From Atlantibacter hermannii (lineage in GTDB: Bacteria > Pseudomonadota > Gammaproteobacteria > Enterobacterales > Enterobacteriaceae): DNA of 64,000 nucleotides. Below are positions 47,269 through 55,563 of the stretch, in pieces. How positions within the stretch are numbered: position 1 is the first letter of the stretch; every line of letters starts with the position of its first letter. The notes below the pieces were generated by a model. That model was not told the DNA's origin and ran no database searches. It worked only from the letters and a program-made list of their open reading frames with translations. Made by a program: the position numbers and the translations under genes. The DNA lies in assembly GCA_900635495.1 (NCBI GenBank), contig LR134136.1, forward strand, positions 1,984,001 to 2,048,000, written 5' to 3'.

Positions 47269-47542
47269 CGATCCGCTGGTGCTGACCAACGTGGTGGCCT
47301 GTGCCGCCATTGTTCTGCGCCTGATGATGTTCCGTAAGCCAGGCGGTCGACATAACCCGTGGGCGTCATGGCTGGCATACCTGATAATTCTGGCGTATGC
47401 GTCGGTGCCGTTCCGGTACCTGTTCGATTCCTATCTGCATACCCACTGGGCAACCGTGACAATCAACCTGATTATCTGCGCCGCCGTGTTCAGGGCACGG
47501 GGGAATGTGGCGCGGCTCTTCTATGTCCTGAGGTCGGAATGA
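47258..47542 (+). CDS. Phage holin family protein (PF05449-like)
   Basis: 94 residues with three hydrophobic stretches (VLTNVVACAAIVLRLMMF, WLAYLIILAYASVPFRYLF, ATVTINLIICAAVFR). It overlaps the upstream holin by 11 bases and the endolysin by 4. The sequence resembles the small phage holin family 3 proteins. It may be the true holin, or work with the preceding protein as holin/antiholin. Confidence 0.78.
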   Translation: MVTNDPLVLTNVVACAAIVLRLMMFRKPGGRHNPWASWLAYLIILAYASVPFRYLFDSYLHTHWATVTINLIICAAVFRARGNVARLFYVLRSE

Positions 47543-48165
47543 AACAATCACAATTTCAGCAGGCGGCTGGTATAAGCGCCGGATTAGCTGCGCGCTGGTT
47601 TCCACACATCGATTCGGCGATGAAAGAATTCGGCATCACCGCGCCGACTGACCAGGCGATGTTTATCGCGCAGACCGGGCATGAATCTGTTGGCTTCACC
47701 CGGCTGGTGGAGAGCATGAATTACAGCGTGGCAGGTCTCGCGGGTTTCATCCGCGCCGGGCGGCTTACTCAGGACCAGGCTAACGCGCTGGGCCGCCGCT
47801 CATATGAAAAGGTGTTACCGCTGGAACGTCAGCGCGCTATTGCCAATCTGGTTTACAGCAAACGCCTTGGCAACAAAGCAGCTGGTGATGGCTGGAAATA
47901 TCGTGGTCGCGGCCTGATTCAGATCACCGGTCAGGATAATTACCGACGCTGCGGCGCCGCGCTGAAACTCGATCTGGTCACCAGCCCGGAGCAACTGGAG
48001 CAGGACCGTAACGCGGCGCGTTCAGCGGCATGGTTCTTTGCCACCAGCGGTTGTTTGCTTTACTCCGGCGACCTGGCCCGCGTCACGCAGATTATTAATG
48101 GTGGTCAGAACGGCATTGAAGACCGCCGTCAGCGTTACAACCGTGCACGAGCGGCATTTTTATGA
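47539..48165 (+). CDS. Endolysin, glycoside hydrolase family 19
   Basis: The ATG at 47539 starts MKQSQFQQAAGISAGLAARW; 208 residues. GH19 features: the catalytic Glu in FIAQTGHESVGFTRLVE, YRGRGLIQITGQDNYRRC and the C-terminal VTQIINGGQNGIEDRRQRY. It has no signal peptide, so it needs the holin to reach peptidoglycan. It overlaps Rz by 4 bases. Confidence 0.92.
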   Translation: MKQSQFQQAAGISAGLAARWFPHIDSAMKEFGITAPTDQAMFIAQTGHESVGFTRLVESMNYSVAGLAGFIRAGRLTQDQANALGRRSYEKVLPLERQRAIANLVYSKRLGNKAAGDGWKYRGRGLIQITGQDNYRRCGAALKLDLVTSPEQLEQDRNAARSAAWFFATSGCLLYSGDLARVTQIINGGQNGIEDRRQRYNRARAAFL

Positions 48166-48631
48166 TCCAGGTGCTACTGAGGAAGTACTGGTTTCCGCTG
48201 GTGGTGCTGGTTCTTACTGGGGCGCTGGCCTTTCTGGTGAACCGGTACCGTGACAACGCCATTGAGTACAAAAAGCAGCGTGACGAGAAAACGCAGGCGC
48301 TCAGTCTGGCAAACGCCACCATCACCGACATGCAGGTGCGCCAGCGAGACGTTGCGGCACTTGATGCGAAATACACAAAGGAGCTTGCTGATGCGAATGC
48401 TGAAAATGATGCTCTGCGTAAGCGTCTCGATAATGGTGGCCGGGTGCGCGTCAAAGGCAAATGTCCCGCTCAGGACTACACCACCTCCACCGGCGGCGTG
48501 GCGATGCAGGAACCGTCGAACTCTCTGACGTTGCTGGACGAAACGTTCTCAGTATCCGATCCGGAATCATCCGCGACCAGAAAGCCCTGAAGTATTTGCA
48601 GGATTACATCAGGGCGCAGTGCTTGAATTAA
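48162..48631 (+). CDS. Rz: Spanin subunit Rz, one frameshift
   Basis: N-terminal signal anchor (MIQVLLRKYWFPLVVLVLTG ALAFLV) followed by a long coiled coil in the periplasm (YKKQRDEKTQALSLANATIT ... ANAENDALRKRLDNG). A lost base near 48508 hides the conserved end VELSDVAGRNVLSIR, IIRDQKALKYLQDYI and RAQCLN at 48631. About 156 residues. Rz is the inner-membrane half of the two-component spanin. Confidence 0.86.
48391..48528 (+). CDS. Rz1: Outer-membrane spanin lipoprotein Rz1 (nested in Rz)
   Basis: Read in the +1 frame inside Rz from ATG 48391 (AAGGAG eight bases upstream): MRMLKMMLCVSVSIMVAGCA. The lipobox VAGC gives a mature lipoprotein rich in Pro (TTPPPPAAW). The 45-residue precursor and nested layout are as in lambda Rz1. 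Confidence 0.88.
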   Translation: MRMLKMMLCVSVSIMVAGCASKANVPLRTTPPPPAAWRCRNRRTL

Positions 48632-48652
48632 AAAAGAGTTTACCGTGCTTTA

Positions 48653-48958
48653 TCAGCGGGAATCCCGTGAGCTCACCGTTTCGGCAGGGAACGACGGCAG
48701 AACTATTTTTCGGCTCAGTAAGTCAGATGTGGCTTCTTTCAGTCGTTCCAGATCGGCCAGGTCTGATGAATTTTCCTCAGCTAATTTCTCAAAGGCATCG
48801 GTGATGTGTTCCCGAATGGCATCTTTTGTTTGCGAGTCAAGCTTAGCGAACAAAGCCGTGACAACAATTTTCAGGGCATCCAGCCGGGCAAGGGATTCTT
48901 TTTTGGATGCTTCCTGATCAGCAATCTTTTCGATTAAATCAGCGATTAAGTGTTTCAT
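48653..48958 (-). CDS. IraP-like anti-adaptor protein, prophage-encoded
   Basis: The 101 residues begin MKHLIADLIEKIADQEASKK and continue LDALKIVVTALFAKLDSQTK, which aligns by eye with E. coli IraP ([20 protein letters not shown] ... ALEIIVTALLRNM). IraP blocks the adaptor RssB and so protects sigma-S from ClpXP. The last about 25 residues differ. It is read opposite to the lysis genes, which would allow expression in the lysogen. Function is inferred from homology. Confidence 0.75.
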   Translation of the reverse strand: MKHLIADLIEKIADQEASKKESLARLDALKIVVTALFAKLDSQTKDAIREHITDAFEKLAEENSSDLADLERLKEATSDLLSRKIVLPSFPAETVSSRDSR

Positions 48959-49443
48959 ATAAAATGCCTTTCTGGTTCAGGGATCGTGAAATATATCTAT
49001 ATTGCACCAGCCTGCAAGAAATACTTTAAAGGAAGCACCCGGTCGGGTTATTTACGGTCAGCAGTGCAGTTTATGCAAAGGCTGGCTGGTGCCTCACAAC
49101 ATCAACGCAGCAAAAAATATAAAAAAAGCCTCCAACAGGAGGCGAAGGAGATAGTGCAAACACATCATCTTCTCAAAGAACAAGGGCAGCCACGGAGATG
49201 GCTTCCCGGTTCGGCAGGCATTATCAGTATGGCTCCTGTTGTAAACGTTGCAAGTCAGTAAGTTAAGTTGAGGAGTTATCCTGGCGGAACCTGCCACTTC
49301 GCGCTCTGAACCAGACAGACAGGCGTGGATCTGCCGGAACAAATTTAAATTTTTAGCCTAATCTTTACCATGTTTCGTTTGTACGGGGTGCGATCTGCCG
49401 GATTCATATATGCTGTGCGCCCGGGCATACAGGAAAAGCAACC
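48959..49443. other. Non-coding region with a minus-strand terminator
   Basis: About 485 bases with no convincing gene. On the minus strand GCCTCC-TGTT-GGAGGC followed by seven T (49121-49143) is a good terminator, but no protein gene lies to its right that would need it. A short leftward RNA starting near 49200-49400 is possible. The rest should hold promoters of the IraP-like gene and of the next plus-strand gene. Confidence 0.45.
49121..49143 (-). terminator. Leftward terminator without an assigned gene
   Basis: Six-bp perfect stem with tetraloop and T7 tail on the minus strand. Confidence 0.75.
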
Positions 49444-49683
49444 ATGGTGAATGCACTTTTTTTTATTGGAAAAAAACCAGTTGAACTGATTCAGATACCT
49501 GCCGGTACTGAATGGATGACATATATGCGTGAGAAGGGTAATGCACTGAAGCTTCCTGTCAGGGTTGCAATGTTTACGCTACCTAACGGGAGCGTGGTTG
49601 CGATCCATGTTGCGTCAGACAGATATGTTTCGTCCGCAGAGGCGCTTGCCGCCTATCTTAAACTGGTGGAGTACCAGTTATAG
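49444..49683 (+). CDS. Small prophage protein of unknown function (79 aa)
   Basis: MVNALFFIGKKPVELIQIPA, then YMREKGNALKLPVRVAMFTL and NGSVVAIHVASDRYVSSAEA. A compact alpha/beta protein without membrane helices. Coding character is good but I know no function. It lies alone between the lysis region and the pre-terminase gene. Confidence 0.6.
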   Translation: MVNALFFIGKKPVELIQIPAGTEWMTYMREKGNALKLPVRVAMFTLPNGSVVAIHVASDRYVSSAEALAAYLKLVEYQL

Positions 49684-50033
49684 GTTTCACGGGAAACTGT
49701 TACCGCATGAGAGATTGACATCAGGGATTAAAAGAAAAAAACTCTGAGCAACATGAAATCCAGTCTGTTGCTTAGAGCATGCAAATGCATATTCGTTACG
49801 TTACTAATGTAAGCAAATTGCAAGGATTTGGCATGGGATTTTTCTCATACTCGAAGCGGTTAACGCCATAGAAAACCTGGTAATTTAGTGATATTCAACT
49901 GCCACCCCCGGCAGTTTTTTTATGCGCATCGCACGCGCACATCGAAGAAAGTCTTTCAGCTGTGAGCCTGGGCAAACCGTTAACTTTCGGCGGCTTTGCC
50001 GTGCGACAGGCTCACGTCTAAAAGGAAATAAAA
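49684..50033 (+). promoter_or_regulatory. Structured leader upstream of the pre-terminase gene
   Basis: A terminator AACTGCC ... GGCAGTTTTTTT (49898-49921) is followed by a long nested hairpin: GTGAGCCTG (49962-49970) pairs with CAGGCTCAC (50007-50015), and inside it GGCAAA pairs with TTTGCC. AAAAGGAAATAAAA then leads into the ATG at 50034. The same kind of leader occurs before this gene slot in many lambdoid prophages, from memory. Its role (termination, processing or translation control) is unknown. Confidence 0.6.
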
Positions 50034-50999
50034 ATGTCCGAATGCTTAGATCTTCCCGTCAATGGAGTATCACCCGCGCTATGGGGTGTAAAGGTTCACT
50101 GGAAATGGCCTGATGGAAGTTTCTGGGGCAACCGTCTTGAATTACAGTGTTTGTTCGCTGATGGCCGGATGGATAAAGAATTTATTCCATGGCCGTTTAC
50201 TGGAAAGCTAATCGGCGGACTGAAGGCAGGCGAACGCTTGCAGGTACGATTGCGGCTGGTGGATAAAAACGGTAAATCCCGTAACTGGCGATCCAGCGAC
50301 TGGCTTGATGGTGTTTCATCCACTGATGCCAGTGACTATCTCAACCGCATTGATGGCTTCTTTCGTAACGCATCAGATAACAGCGATGCGCAAAATTCCG
50401 AAACGGGCTGGCACCTGAATAAATCAGGAGAGGCGCATATTGCGGGTGAGCCTGATTCATTGCAGAAGAGCACTTACAACTTGAATGCTGGCGTCAAAAC
50501 TGAAGCCAGCGAGCACCAGGAAGTCATGCAAGTGATCAATAAGCTGACCCGAGCGTTTGAAGCATTTAGCGTTCAGGTAGGAAAGAACTTCATCAAAGAG
50601 GCGTTTATCCAGCCGGGAACAATCCATAACGCCAGTATCGGTGGCGGCATCACGACTGGTCATAATGACGACTTCAAAAGCCAGTCAGATGACCGCCTGA
50701 TGAAAAATGCCGAAGATTTACCGGACTCCAAAGCTTTCACCTTAAAAGATAACGCCTATGTTTTTTCCGGGAGCGTAATCGCATCCAAAACATGCCTTAG
50801 CGATGACATGCGCCAAGCCGTTATTGATGCCGTGTGTAACAGTGAAGTGTTCCAGTCGCTGGTGGCTCAGTTAAATGCGCTGTCTGCTGAACGGGAATCA
50901 GATGCAGTCAGGCTTCAGCGGGGTATCGATCAGGCTCTGTCTGATACCATCCGCAACGCGCTGAAACCGGGTGGATTGCTTTTCAATTGCGGACGCTGA
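50034..50999 (+). CDS. Tail-tip (gpJ C-terminal-like) protein in the pre-terminase slot
   Basis: The 321-residue protein begins MSECLDLPVNGVSPALWGVK. The stretch GLKAGERLQVRLRLVDKNGK followed by WRSSDWLDGVSSTDASDYL resembles the fibronectin-like and linker segments of the gpJ host-specificity protein. The later part, FIKEAFIQPGTIHNASIGGG, and the end LKPGGLLFNCGR also recall phage tail-tip or fibre proteins. It has no chaperone gene beside it and lies away from the tail cluster. Role as a virion or receptor-related protein is inferred. Confidence 0.6.
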   Translation: MSECLDLPVNGVSPALWGVKVHWKWPDGSFWGNRLELQCLFADGRMDKEFIPWPFTGKLIGGLKAGERLQVRLRLVDKNGKSRNWRSSDWLDGVSSTDASDYLNRIDGFFRNASDNSDAQNSETGWHLNKSGEAHIAGEPDSLQKSTYNLNAGVKTEASEHQEVMQVINKLTRAFEAFSVQVGKNFIKEAFIQPGTIHNASIGGGITTGHNDDFKSQSDDRLMKNAEDLPDSKAFTLKDNAYVFSGSVIASKTCLSDDMRQAVIDAVCNSEVFQSLVAQLNALSAERESDAVRLQRGIDQALSDTIRNALKPGGLLFNCGR

Positions 51000-51059
51000 T
51001 TAGTTCGCCCTTAATCGTCCATGAAAGACATCTGGACGGCTAAATGAAGTGCTGCTCAA

Positions 51060-51233
51060 ATGCAAATGAGAATATATCTCATCATAGCGGGTCCTCCCGG
51101 AGGGGGCTTAACCACGAGGCGGCGGGCACGCGGAAAACGGCTGGTTTTTGAGATCTGTGGTCATCATCATCATGTGCGCAAGTCGCTGATTTTTCGCGGT
51201 GGCGATTTGCAAAGATGTCGAAACGGTTAAAAA
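51060..51233. promoter_or_regulatory. Candidate cos region upstream of terminase
   Basis: GC-rich GAGGCGGCGGGCACGCGG (51115-51132) followed by AAAACGGCTGGTTTTTGAG lies just before the small terminase gene, the position of cos in lambda-like phages. The exact nick sites cannot be read from one sequence. A GGTCCTCCCGGAGGGGG hairpin lies just before it. Confidence 0.45.
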
Positions 51234-51245
51234 GTGCTCACCATC

Positions 51246-51734
51246 ATGGACCAGGAAATCGCTTCCCTGAAGCTCAACATCAACCAGCTCGCCGGGATCA
51301 CTAATGTGCATCGCCAGACGGTAGCCGCCAGGCTTAAAAACGTTGAGCCAGCCCCTGGCAGTAACAGCAAGCTGAAACTTTATCTGGTCACCGACATCCT
51401 GACGGAACTCATGGTGCCCACGGTTTCCGCCACTGTGGATGACATGCAACCCTCTGACAGGCTGGCTCACTGGAAAGCTGAGAACGAACGGATCAAGTTC
51501 GAGCAGGAAACGGGGCAGCTCATTCCGGCGGAGCAGGTCGCCCGGGAATTTGCTGTCATGTCAAAGGCCGTGGTTCAGGTTCTGGAAACGTTACCCGACA
51601 TCCTGGAGCGTGACTGTGCCTTATCGCCCGCAGCTGTCGCCCGTGTGCAGAGCGTTATTGATGATCTACGCGACCAGATAGCCCAGCGCGTTCTGGACGC
51701 CGAACCGGAGGAGGACCAGCCTGAGGAGGACTGA
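51246..51734 (+). CDS. Terminase small subunit (DUF1441/Nu1-like)
   Basis: I start at MDQEIASLKLNINQLAGITN (162 residues); an alternative start 12 bases upstream is possible. The N-terminal helix-turn-helix (INQLAGITNVHRQTVAARLK) is the DNA-binding unit expected to bind cos. The middle is coiled-coil (HWKAENERIKFEQETGQLIP) and the C-terminus acidic (EPEEDQPEED). Its TGA overlaps the start of the large subunit gene. Confidence 0.85.
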   Translation: MDQEIASLKLNINQLAGITNVHRQTVAARLKNVEPAPGSNSKLKLYLVTDILTELMVPTVSATVDDMQPSDRLAHWKAENERIKFEQETGQLIPAEQVAREFAVMSKAVVQVLETLPDILERDCALSPAAVARVQSVIDDLRDQIAQRVLDAEPEEDQPEED

Positions 51735-53839
51735 TGGCGAAGCGGGCATCCGCAAGGGGTATCCGCAGGGATATGTCTGGAATTCTTCGAGCCCCGCGAC
51801 GCATGCTGGTGGCCGAGGCGGTCAGTAAATATATGCGTGTCCCTATGGGGGCGGGAAACTCGGTCCCGTGGGACCCGAATCTTGCACCCTACGTAATAGA
51901 GCCAATGAACTGCCTGGCATCGCGTGAATATGATGCCGTCGTGTTTGTAGGCCCGGCACGAACCGGGAAAACTATTGGCCTGATTGACGGGTGGGTGGTT
52001 TACAACGTGGTTTGTGACCCCTCCGATATGTTGATCATACAGATGACGGAAGAGAAGGCGCGCGAACACTCGAAAAAGCGTCTTGACCGTACCTTTCGCT
52101 GTAGCCCTGAGGTAAAGAGCCGGCTCAGTCCGCGGCGTAACGATAATAACGTTCACGATCGCACATTCCGGGCAGGCAACTACCTGAAGATTGGCTGGCC
52201 GTCAGTGAACATCATGTCCTCCTCGGATTACAAGTGCGTTGCGCTGACTGATTATGATCGTTTCCCCGAGGATATCGACGGGGAAGGTGATGCCTTTTCG
52301 CTTGCCTCAAAACGTACCACCACCTTTATGTCCTCGGGTATGACGCTTGTGGAAAGCTCTCCCGGGCGGGACATCATTGATACCAAATGGCGGCGCACGT
52401 CGCCCCATGAAGCGCCGCCAACTACCGGTATTCTGGCGCTCTATAACCGTGGCGATCGCCGCCGCTGGTACTGGCCGTGCCCGCATTGCGGCGAATATTT
52501 CCAGCCGGAAATGCATGCCATGACCGGCTACCGTGAAATCAGTGACACCGTTAAAGCCAGCGAAGCCGCGCATATCTGCTGCCCGTCATGCAACGGGAAA
52601 ATCACCGCGGACATGAAGCGTACGCTCAACCTGAAAGGGGTCTGGCTGCGCGAAGGGCAGCAAATTGATCGCGACGGCACTGTCACCGGCGAGGCGCGGC
52701 GTTCCCGCATCGCCTCGTTCTGGATGGAGGGGCCTGCCGCGGCATATCAGACCTGGGCACAACTGGTTTACAAGCTGCTGACGGCTGAGCAGGACTACGA
52801 GGTTACGGGCAGTGAAGAAACACTCAAGACGGTTATCAATACCGACTGGGGGCTTCCTTACCTTCCGCGATCCGGTCTTAACCAGCGTAAGGGTGAAGCG
52901 CTGCAACAGCGCGCCGAGCCGGTGGAAAAACGCCGGGTGCCTGCCGGTGTTCAGTTTCTTGTGGCCACGGTTGATGTGCAGGGCGGACGCAACCGCCGTT
53001 TTGTTGTTCAGGTCGTGGGTTACGGCGCACAGGGTGAGCGGTGGATAGTGGACCGCTACAACATCCTTCAGTCCCTGCGTACGAACGCCGACGGCGAAAG
53101 TTTTCACATCGATCCGGCAAGCTACCCGGAAGACTGGGAACTGCTGCGCACGGATGTGCTGGAGAAAACCTGGGCGATCGAAGGCGAGCCCGGAAAGCGC
53201 ATGGGTCTGATGGCGATGGCGGTGGACTCCGGCGGTGAAGACGGGGTGACGGATAACGCTTATGAATTCTGGCGGCGCTGTCGCCGTGACAGTCTGCAGC
53301 GCAAAGTCTGGCTGTTCAAGGGTGACAGTCAGACACGTGCAAAACTCATCACCCGAACGTATCCCGATAACACCGGGCGCTCCTCCCGCCGCGCAAAGGC
53401 GGCAGGTGACGTTCCTCTTTATCTTCTGCAAACCAACGCACTGAAGGACCGGATCAACAACGCCCTTTGGCGTGATGTTCCCGGGCCGAACTATGTTCAT
53501 TTCCCCGACTGGCTGGGGGAGTGGTTCTACGACGAACTGACCTATGAGGAGCGTTCCCCTGATGGTAAATGGACGAAGCCCGGTAAGGGCGCTAATGAGG
53601 CGTTTGACCTTATGGTGTATGCGCATGCGCTGGTCATTCTGCATGGTTACGAAAAGATTAAATGGCCTGATGCGCCGGAATGGGCGCGCCGCGACTCATG
53701 GGTTGTGGCTGAAATGGCAGATGGCCCGGCAGCTGTGGAGGCTGTTACTAAGCCGGTACCGGCAGTATCTCAGCCGAAGGCTAAGTCACCCTCCCGTGAC
53801 TCGGTTTGGGCACCATCAACATCAGGAGGCTGGGTGTGA
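51734..53839 (+). CDS. Terminase large subunit (gpA family)
   Basis: 701 residues of the lambda gpA family. The ATPase motor has a Walker-A-like GPARTGKTIG near residue 78 and an acidic motif VALTDYDRFPEDIDGEGDAF. A Cys-rich insert (WPCPHCGEYF, CCPSCNGK) binds zinc. The nuclease domain has VATVDVQGGRN and VDSGGEDGVTDNAYEF. It translocates DNA into the prohead and cuts at cos. No frameshift is visible; the end overlaps the gpW start. Confidence 0.95.
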   Translation: MAKRASARGIRRDMSGILRAPRRMLVAEAVSKYMRVPMGAGNSVPWDPNLAPYVIEPMNCLASREYDAVVFVGPARTGKTIGLIDGWVVYNVVCDPSDMLIIQMTEEKAREHSKKRLDRTFRCSPEVKSRLSPRRNDNNVHDRTFRAGNYLKIGWPSVNIMSSSDYKCVALTDYDRFPEDIDGEGDAFSLASKRTTTFMSSGMTLVESSPGRDIIDTKWRRTSPHEAPPTTGILALYNRGDRRRWYWPCPHCGEYFQPEMHAMTGYREISDTVKASEAAHICCPSCNGKITADMKRTLNLKGVWLREGQQIDRDGTVTGEARRSRIASFWMEGPAAAYQTWAQLVYKLLTAEQDYEVTGSEETLKTVINTDWGLPYLPRSGLNQRKGEALQQRAEPVEKRRVPAGVQFLVATVDVQGGRNRRFVVQVVGYGAQGERWIVDRYNILQSLRTNADGESFHIDPASYPEDWELLRTDVLEKTWAIEGEPGKRMGLMAMAVDSGGEDGVTDNAYEFWRRCRRDSLQRKVWLFKGDSQTRAKLITRTYPDNTGRSSRRAKAAGDVPLYLLQTNALKDRINNALWRDVPGPNYVHFPDWLGEWFYDELTYEERSPDGKWTKPGKGANEAFDLMVYAHALVILHGYEKIKWPDAPEWARRDSWVVAEMADGPAAVEAVTKPVPAVSQPKAKSPSRDSVWAPSTSGGWV

Positions 53840-54060
53840 CGCTTAACGATATCCGGAATATGGTCGACCGCTACACCGAGGCGGAGCTAACCGTGCTGCA
53901 GGGGAAATCCATCACCTTTAATGGCCAGCAGATGACCATGGAAAACCTCAGTGAAATCCGTAAAGGCCGCCAGGAGTGGGAGCGAAAACTGGCGTCGGCG
54001 ACTGCCGCTGCAGCGGGACGCGGTTCCGGTGGATTTAAACTGGCGAGGTTTCCGCGATGA
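53836..54060 (+). CDS. Head-tail joining protein gpW-like
   Basis: GTG at 53836 (overlapping the terL TGA) starts a 74-residue protein: LNDIRNMVDRYTEAELTVLQ, SITFNGQQMTMENLSEIRKG and a basic tail GGFKLARFPR. Size, position and helix-turn-strand-helix pattern match gpW, which plugs the portal channel after packaging. Confidence 0.85.
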   Translation: MTLNDIRNMVDRYTEAELTVLQGKSITFNGQQMTMENLSEIRKGRQEWERKLASATAAAAGRGSGGFKLARFPR

Positions 54061-55563
54061 GCCTGCTGGATAATGCAATTGGCCTGTTCTCACCGGGCTG
54101 GAAAGCAGCGCGGCTGCGTTCCCGGATGGTGATCCAGGCATATGAAGCGGTAATGCCGTCGCGTACTCACCGCGCCCGCCGCGAAAACCGCACCGCCAAC
54201 CAGTTAACCCAGTTCGGTGGTCGCTCCCTGCGCGAGCAGGCGCGCTGGCTGGACTGCAATCACGATCTGGTGATAGGTGTGCTCGACAAGCTGGAAGAGC
54301 GTATTGTCGGCGCGAAGGGCATTATTGTTGAGCCCCAACCGCTGCTGGCAAACGGTCAGCTGGCTGACGGGCTGGCCACCCAGATTCGCGCAAAGTGGTC
54401 TGAGTGGTCGGTGTCTCCTGACGTAACCGGGCAGTTTACGCGGCCTGTGCTTGAGCGCCTGATGGCACGAACCTGGCTGCGTGATGGTGAAGTCTTTGCC
54501 CAGCTGGTAAGCGGTACCGGAAACGGGCTTTCACCGGTGGCGGGCATCCCGTTCTGGCTGGAGGCGCTGGAGCCGGATTTTGTCCCGCTGGAAAAAAACC
54601 GATCCCAGCCAGAAACTCAGTCAGGGCATCTACCTGAACGACTGGGGGCGTCCGGTGAAATATCTGGTGTACCGCAACATGCCCGCTGAAGGGATGCTGC
54701 TGGGCGAAACCAAAGATATCGTCGCTGAAAACATGCTGCATCTGAAGTTCATGCGCCGCCTGCACCAGTTACGCGGTAACTCCCTGCTGGCGGGTGTGAT
54801 GATGCGCCTGTCTGCACTGAAGGAATACGAGGACGCCGAACTGACCGCAGCGCGTATTGCTGCCGCGCTGGGCATGTTCATCAAAAAAGGGGACGGCCAG
54901 TCCTATCCTGACGATGCTGGAAGCGGCTCACGCGAGCTTAATATCGAACCCGGCATGCTGTTTGATGATCTTCGTCCCGGTGAAGACATCGGGATGATCA
55001 AATCAGACCGACCCAATCCCAACCTCGAAACCTTCCGCAACGGCCAGCTGCGTGCGGTTGCTGCGGGTTCGCGCGGCAGCTTCTCCAGCATCGCCCGGAA
55101 TTATGACGGTACCTACAGCGCCCAGCGCCAGGAGCTGGTGGAGTCCACTGAAGGTTATCTCATTCTCCAGGACGCGTTTATTGCTGCGATCACCCGCCCG
55201 ATGTACCGCGCATGGCTTAAGATGGCTGTCGCCTCGGGAGAAATCCAGCTGCCACGCGGTATGGATAAGGCTTCGCTTTTTAACGCGGTGTATTCGGGGC
55301 CGGTCATGCCGTGGATTGATCCGGTGAAAGAGGCGACGGCGTGGAAGCTGCTGTTACGCGGTGGCGCGGCCACGGAAAGCGAATGGGTGCGCGCGCGCGG
55401 TGCCAATCCGGATGACGTAAAACGCCGCCGCAAAGCAGAGGTTGATGAAAACCGCAAACAGGGGCTGGTGTTCGACACAGACCCGACAAATGACAAAGGA
55501 GACACCAGTGTCCAGGAAACGAAACCGGGTAATGAACCGCCCGAAAGCCAGCGTAAAAAATAG
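54057..55563 (+). CDS. Portal protein (lambda gpB family), one frameshift
   Basis: About 501 residues after removing one A from the A7 run near 54593 (VPLEKTDPSQKLSQGIYLND). It begins MSLLDNAIGLFSPGWKAARL and contains AYEAVMPSRTHRARRENRTA, ARWLDCNHDLVIGVLDKLEE and GTYSAQRQELVESTEGYLI, typical of gpB-type portals. It forms the dodecameric ring through which DNA enters. The 3' end overlaps the protease-capsid gene. Confidence 0.9.

Noticed and set aside
52586..53644. A 352-residue open frame on the minus strand within the large terminase gene.
   Set aside because: Antisense shadow of terL; His/Val-rich composition typical of reverse frames.
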